Under the pieces are notes generated by a model that saw only the letters and a list, made by a program, of their open reading frames with translations, was not told where the DNA came from and searched no databases. This document shows, piece by piece, positions 28,619 to 32,302 of a stretch of 32,302 nucleotides of DNA. Both the position numbers and the translations under genes were made by a program. Within the stretch, counting starts at the first letter, position 1; every line of letters starts with the position of its first letter. Source of the DNA: Firmicutes bacterium UBA6811 (GTDB taxonomy: Bacteria > Bacillota > SHA-98 > UBA4971); the NCBI GenBank assembly GCA_002452295.1, contig DKEX01000107.1, positions 18,315-50,616 of the forward strand, written 5' to 3'.

Positions 28619-30106
28619 CTATGCGGGCACCGGCATGGCCTCCAGCTTGTTTCTGGCTATGCCGTAGAGGCCCATGTACTCCGCGGCCGACCTGTTCCAC
28701 GAGAAATCATGACGCATGGCGTTCTCGACAAGCGCCGTCCACCTGCGCCTGTCCTTGTACACCTCGATGGCTCGCCTTATGGCGTCCAGCAGGGCGTCCG
28801 ACGAGTACTCCGCGAACGTGAACCCGTTGCCCACCTGCCTTTCGGGCTCGTAGTTGGTGACGGTGTCCGCGAGTCCACCGGTGCCCCGGACGATCGGGAC
28901 CGTGCCGTAGCGCATGGCGATGAGCTGACCGAGGCCTCCCGGCTCGAACCTGGACGGCATCAGGAACATGTCGCACCCCGCATAGATGCGCTGGGCGAGC
29001 ACGACGTTGAAGCCGATCTCCACCGCTATCTTGTCCGGGTGCTTCTGCCTGAGGGACCGGAAGAGGCTCTCGTAGCCCGGGTCGCCCGTGCCGAGCAGCA
29101 CGAACTGCAGGTCCGTCTCCATCATCTCGTCCATGGCGTCGGCAATGAGATCGAGTCCCTTCTGGTCGACAAGCCGCGACACAACGCCGAGTAACGGCGC
29201 CGTGGATGACGGCAGGTTCATGTCGCGCTGCAGGGCGTACTTGTTCTCCATCTTGTCCTCGATGTTCCCAAGGCCATAGTTCCGATAGATGCGCGCGTCG
29301 GTCTCGGGGTTGAACTCGTGGTAGTTCAGGCCGTTCAGGATGCCGTGGACGTCCCTCGAGCGGGCGCCAAGGACACCCTCCATGCGTTGCCCGTACTCGG
29401 GCGTCTGGATCTCCTTGGCATACGTCTTGCTCACCGTGTTGATGACATCCGCGTACAGGATGCCCGCCTTCATGAAACTGACGTCACCGTAGAACTCGAT
29501 TCGCTCCGGCGTGAAGTACTCGTCACCCAGGCCCAGGAGGTGCAACGTCTCCCGCGGGTAGTTCCCCTGGTACTGAAGGTTGTGGATGGTGAAGACCGTG
29601 GCTATCCCCTGGTAGAACGGGTCATGTGAGTACTGCTCTCGCAATAGCAGGGGCACCGGGCCTGTCTGCCAGTCATTGCAGTGGATGACGTGCGGCGCCC
29701 ATCCGAGATGGCGGGCCATCTCCAGTATCGCCCTGGAGAAGAACGCGAACCTCTCGGCCTCGTCGAAGTACATGTACATGTTATCCCTGTCGAAGTAGTG
29801 GTAGTTGTCGATAAAGTACACCGGCACCAGCTTCTCGGCGCGATCGAGCCGCGCCCGTATCACCCCCTCGCGCAGGATGGCGGTGACCTTGCGCCAGCCC
29901 ACCCACACGGGGAAGTCGCCGACGGTCTTCACGTCGGTGATCCCCCTGTACCTGGGCATCACCACTCTCACGTCGTTGCCCATCACGGAGAGCGCCTTCG
30001 GGAGCGACCCCGCCACGTCTGCAAGCCCCCCGGTCTTGGCGAACGGCGCAACCTCAGGAGACGCCACAAGGATCCTGTATGTCTCGTCAAGCTCCTGTAC
30101 CGTCAC
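28619..30106 (-). CDS. glgA: Glycogen synthase (GT5, ADP-glucose type)
   Basis: The 495-residue GT5 enzyme adds glucose from ADP-glucose (or UDP-glucose) to alpha-1,4-glucan. The N-terminal K-T-G-G-L substrate motif (K24) is in PFAKTGGLADVAGSLPKAL. VIHCNDWQTGPVPLLL and FTIHNLQYQG lie in the first Rossmann domain. GVVSRLVDQKGLDLIADAM and SRFEPGGLGQLIAMRYGTVPIVRGTGGLADTV lie in the second. EPGGLGQL has Gly where many GlgA proteins have Cys (EPCGL). GTG 30106 overlaps the galT stop by 4 bp (GTGA), so the two are coupled. No glgC or branching-enzyme gene is in view. Confidence 0.95.
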   Translation of the reverse strand: MTVQELDETYRILVASPEVAPFAKTGGLADVAGSLPKALSVMGNDVRVVMPRYRGITDVKTVGDFPVWVGWRKVTAILREGVIRARLDRAEKLVPVYFIDNYHYFDRDNMYMYFDEAERFAFFSRAILEMARHLGWAPHVIHCNDWQTGPVPLLLREQYSHDPFYQGIATVFTIHNLQYQGNYPRETLHLLGLGDEYFTPERIEFYGDVSFMKAGILYADVINTVSKTYAKEIQTPEYGQRMEGVLGARSRDVHGILNGLNYHEFNPETDARIYRNYGLGNIEDKMENKYALQRDMNLPSSTAPLLGVVSRLVDQKGLDLIADAMDEMMETDLQFVLLGTGDPGYESLFRSLRQKHPDKIAVEIGFNVVLAQRIYAGCDMFLMPSRFEPGGLGQLIAMRYGTVPIVRGTGGLADTVTNYEPERQVGNGFTFAEYSSDALLDAIRRAIEVYKDRRRWTALVENAMRHDFSWNRSAAEYMGLYGIARNKLEAMPVPA

Positions 30107-31227
30107 TTCTCCAGTGCCCCTTCCTCCATGCCCCGGTTGGCTGCCCCGCCACCGCGCCTACCAGCGAGCAATGTCGTCGCCCTCACCTCGTCATCGCTTT
30201 GCAGCACGCTCTCGGGCGTGTACTGGCGGAGTGACGCTGCGGCAGCCTCGGGGGCTGTAGGATTGATGTAGTACCCCGTGCCGAACTCGAACCCTGCCAG
30301 GATCGCAAGGCGCGGAACCAGCTCGAGGTGCCAATGATAGTATGCTCCAAAATCGCCTGTCCAGGGGCTTGAGTGCCAGATGAGATTGTAGGGGACGCTC
30401 TCGAACGCAAGCTCGAACCTTCTCACCGTGTGACGCAAGACCATGGCAAGGTCCGCAAGACTAGGCCCGTCGATATCCTCGAACCTCGCGCTGTGCGCCC
30501 TCGGCACTATCCACGTCTCGAAGGGAAGACGCGCCGCGTACGGGCAGAACACGAGAAAGTGACTGGACGCCTCCACGACCCGATCCCCTGCTCTCGCCTC
30601 AGCCCTGACGATATCGCAGTAAAGACACTTCCCGGTCTTATCATAATGCTCGCTTGCCATCTGGAGTTCCTCCTCGACGACCGCGGGCACCAGGGGGGTG
30701 GCGATGAGCTGGCAGTGGGTGTGCTCGAGGGACGCGCCGCCCACGCGCCCCCAGTTCTTGAACACCTGAAGGTATCGCAGCCGGGCGTCGCGGGATAGCG
30801 CCCTGGCCCGCGCCACCACCGCGGTCAGCACGTCCTCCATCTGGCTCTGGGAGTGGGTGCCGAAAGTGGAGTCGTGGTCAGGCGACTCCACCAGGACCTC
30901 GTGGGCCCCGACGGCTGGCATGTGCTCGTACAGGTCCCCCGTGCCGCCAGCTTCGCTGGCGCCTTCCCCGTCGCCGGCATCGAGGGCCAGCGCCGGGAAC
31001 TTGTTCGGCACGACCCTCACGGACCAGCCCCTGGCGTTCGGGGCGTCGGCGTCCCTGCCGAGCGCCAGCACCTCCGGAGGTGTCATGTGCTCGTTGCCGT
31101 AGCAGAACGGGCATACCCCGCCCTTTCGCTCATCCCGGGGAATGCGAAAGCCCGACGGGCGGCGGCTTCGCTCGGTGGCTATCACCACCCATGACCTGGA
31201 GGTGGGGCTTCGTCTCAGCTCTGGCAT
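30103..31227 (-). CDS. galT: Galactose-1-phosphate uridylyltransferase family protein (GalT/HIT type)
   Basis: The 374-residue HIT-fold nucleotidyltransferase has the zinc-binding pair C39-x2-C42 (GVCPFC). GHFxG-type motifs give SLEHTHCQLIATP, with H169, H171 (the expected covalent nucleophile) and Q173. YYHWHLELVPR is the second metal-binding HxH. Canonical GalT has His-Pro-His, here His-Thr-His. GalT exchanges UMP between UDP-glucose and galactose-1-phosphate; related enzymes act as ADP-glucose phosphorylases. Being translationally coupled to glgA, a role in ADP-glucose turnover is as likely as galactose use. ATG 31227 has AAGGAGG about 6 nt upstream. A strong GC hairpin lies in its leader. 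Confidence 0.88.
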   Translation of the reverse strand: MPELRRSPTSRSWVVIATERSRRPSGFRIPRDERKGGVCPFCYGNEHMTPPEVLALGRDADAPNARGWSVRVVPNKFPALALDAGDGEGASEAGGTGDLYEHMPAVGAHEVLVESPDHDSTFGTHSQSQMEDVLTAVVARARALSRDARLRYLQVFKNWGRVGGASLEHTHCQLIATPLVPAVVEEELQMASEHYDKTGKCLYCDIVRAEARAGDRVVEASSHFLVFCPYAARLPFETWIVPRAHSARFEDIDGPSLADLAMVLRHTVRRFELAFESVPYNLIWHSSPWTGDFGAYYHWHLELVPRLAILAGFEFGTGYYINPTAPEAAAASLRQYTPESVLQSDDEVRATTLLAGRRGGGAANRGMEEGALEK

Positions 31228-31255
31228 TGCGGGCCTCCTTGCGCCAGGAACATGC

Positions 31256-31278
31256 GGCCCGCCCGTCCCGGGCGGGCC
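31256..31278. terminator. GC-rich hairpin between the DUF2148 gene and galT
   Basis: GGCCCGCCCG (31256-31265), loop TCC and the exact complement (31269-31278) form a 10-bp stem. On the minus strand it lies after the DUF2148 stop and 28 bp before galT. On the plus strand a TTTT run follows 8 bp later. It may separate the two transcripts or structure the galT leader. Confidence 0.45.
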
Positions 31279-31335
31279 TGGTTACGTTTTAGCGTTCCTT
31301 GCTCGGGCGAGGATGATACATGAATGCGTGGAGCG

Positions 31336-31857
31336 TCAGCCACGATCGAAGTAGATGCTCTTCCCCGTCGCCGAGAGCGGGATGCCCACGGCGACGTCGG
31401 CGTCGATGAGCCCCATACGCCTTGCCACGACGCCCACCCGGTACATGATCCTGTTGTCCACGTTGTGGATGGACGCGGTCTTGACGGCCGAGCCCATCGC
31501 GATCCCAAGGTCCATGAGCCTCCAGGCGCAAAAGGGCCCGGCGAACTCGGGGCCTTCGTGCAGGTGTGCTAGGCCTGCACACGTGTCGTTTCCGCACGCG
31601 CCGCAGTTCAACCCGGCCACCTGGGCTCCCTTCAGGCCGATGAGCACACACGCGTCGCTCGCCGCGACGTTGGCGCCGTCGCGGTCGAAGTTCTTCTTGC
31701 TGGACTCCTTGCCGTACTCCACCATGGCCTGCGCGAGACGGCCCAGCGCGTCATCCTCAACCACGGTGGTGACGATGAAGTCCTTCCCGACCGCCTTCGG
31801 GGCGGTCCGGGCCGCAAGGCACATGAGATCGGCGACAACTCTTACTGCATCCTTCAC
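31336..31857 (-). CDS. DUF2148 cysteine-rich (ferredoxin-like) protein
   Basis: The 173-residue protein matches DUF2148: an N-terminal helix (VVADLMCLAARTAPKAVGKD), TTVVEDD, then a cysteine cluster GLNCGACGNDTCAGL and later GPFCAWRLMDLGIAMGSAVK. A VDNRIMYRVGVVARRMGL tail ends it. Four Cys in this spacing suggest a 4Fe-4S cluster; the function is unknown, but the family occurs in anaerobes. GTG 31857 is chosen because GGAGGTGGG lies at 31862-31870; the in-frame ATG 31875 is upstream of that site. A far longer open frame to 32280 is a shadow of the gene on the other strand. Confidence 0.85.
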   Translation of the reverse strand: MKDAVRVVADLMCLAARTAPKAVGKDFIVTTVVEDDALGRLAQAMVEYGKESSKKNFDRDGANVAASDACVLIGLKGAQVAGLNCGACGNDTCAGLAHLHEGPEFAGPFCAWRLMDLGIAMGSAVKTASIHNVDNRIMYRVGVVARRMGLIDADVAVGIPLSATGKSIYFDRG

Positions 31858-31935
31858 TCTACCCACCTCCGGCATGAGTATTCCACATCTGGGCAGGAAT
31901 TCCTCGTGGGGTCCCACACGTTTGGGGCGCGGGGC

Positions 31936-31971
31936 TGAATCGCGGCGAGCAGAATGTGCCATCCTATGGCA
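31936..31971 (+). promoter_or_regulatory. Forespore (sigma-F/G)-type promoter of the DUF1657 gene, with overlapping palindrome
   Basis: TGAATC (31936-31941), an 18-bp spacer and CATCCTA (31960-31966) resemble the TGAATA-N17/18-CATACTA pattern of B. subtilis forespore sigma factors. A perfect 15-bp dyad TGCCATCCTATGGCA (31957-31971) covers the -10 box, so a repressor or activator could bind there. The 16-bp GTGGG-GT-CCCAC-type dyad at about 31906-31917 lies further upstream. The start would be near 31973. Confidence 0.55.
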
Positions 31972-32016
31972 TGAGGACACGGGCAGCCAGCCCGATGATA
32001 CGTGGAGGTGACACAG

Positions 32017-32283
32017 ATGACTGTAGGCCAGAAGGTCCATCAGTGCCTGGCCCAGCTTGAAAGCGTGGCCGCGGACTTCCGGAGCTTTGCCCTGGATACC
32101 CAGGACCAGAACGCGCAGAAGCTGTACGCGCAGCTCTCCGAGACCCTGCAGAGCCAGGTCATAAACCCGCTGAAGTCGCGGGTGAACTACATCGAGTCGC
32201 AGGAGCCGCAGTACAAAGTCTATCAGCAGGCGATGCAGCAGGGTCAGCAGCCCGAGCCAAAGCAGCCGGAGCAGCAGCACTAA
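32017..32283 (+). CDS. DUF1657 family protein, likely spore-associated
   Basis: The 88-residue protein matches DUF1657: MTVGQKVHQCLAQLESVAADFRSFALDT, then NAQKLYAQLSETLQSQVINPLKSRVNYIESQEPQYKVYQQ, and a Gln/Pro-rich end. It is helical with no membrane segment. Members lie next to SpoVA-type genes in other spore formers and are thought to be forespore products; the role is unknown. ATG 32017 follows GGAGGTGA. The forespore-type promoter upstream supports this view. Its neighbours beyond the window end cannot be seen. Confidence 0.88.
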   Translation: MTVGQKVHQCLAQLESVAADFRSFALDTQDQNAQKLYAQLSETLQSQVINPLKSRVNYIESQEPQYKVYQQAMQQGQQPEPKQPEQQH

Positions 32284-32302
32284 GTGAGGGTGCGTTAGTT
32301 CT

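Noticed and set aside
31858..32280. N-terminal extension of the DUF2148 frame
   Set aside because: It is antisense to the DUF1657 gene and Leu/Arg-rich, and the family start coincides with a strong ribosome site at 31862-31870.

Overview
The window looks like chromosome of a GC-rich, endospore-forming Firmicute (Bacillota), probably from a deep clostridial or Limnochordia-like lineage. This rests on SpoIIP, a DUF1657 protein behind a forespore-type promoter, a Spo0F-like receiver with a membrane kinase, purine-rich Shine-Dalgarno sites with frequent GTG/TTG starts, and a GC-rich composition by eye. The species cannot be named from sequence alone. No rRNA, CRISPR array, phage gene or intact transposase was recognised.

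Bases 1-8380 are accessory and partly decayed. A C45-type Ntn hydrolase gene carries an in-frame amber codon and has lost its 3' part. A TATAAT promoter at its broken end drives a tight operon of nucleotidyltransferase, HEPN protein and subtilisin-like protease, each start overlapping the previous stop by 4 bp. On the other strand lie a response regulator with an abnormal tail, its sensor kinase, and a RHH/PIN (VapBC-type) module. That module has a near-consensus promoter backed by five copies of an 8-bp box. A canonical MntA/HepT pair follows, then fragments of an ABC exporter and of a possible glycosyltransferase, and an elaborate branched inverted-repeat element at 8063-8197. Three toxin-antitoxin-like modules thus sit within about 6.3 kb.

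Bases 8380-20142 are mostly housekeeping. An MFS exporter and a DUF1614 membrane protein are on the plus strand. On the minus strand are tRNA-Glu(CTC) and tRNA-Gln(CTG) with their own promoter next to gltX, then a CBM25-like protein, SpoIIP, LemA, an MtaD-type deaminase, a TPR protein, an aspartate aminotransferase, a flavin reductase-like protein, a 4-oxalocrotonate tautomerase-like protein and a QueT-like transporter.

Bases 20143-32302 hold a D-Ala-D-Ala ligase-like ATP-grasp gene (plus strand). After a terminator-like hairpin come minus-strand blocks: an AsnC/Lrp regulator leading a TrpXYZ-like ABC transporter operon, pyruvate formate-lyase with its radical-SAM activase, a galT-like/glgA pair joined by a 4-bp overlap (sugar nucleotide and glycogen metabolism), and a DUF2148 cysteine-rich protein. 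The divergent DUF1657 gene ends the window.

The strongest candidates for something new are the MNT-HEPN-S8 protease operon, the 8063-8197 structured element and the AGTATGCT box array upstream of the vapBC-type promoter. All functions are inferred from motifs read by eye; no search was run.
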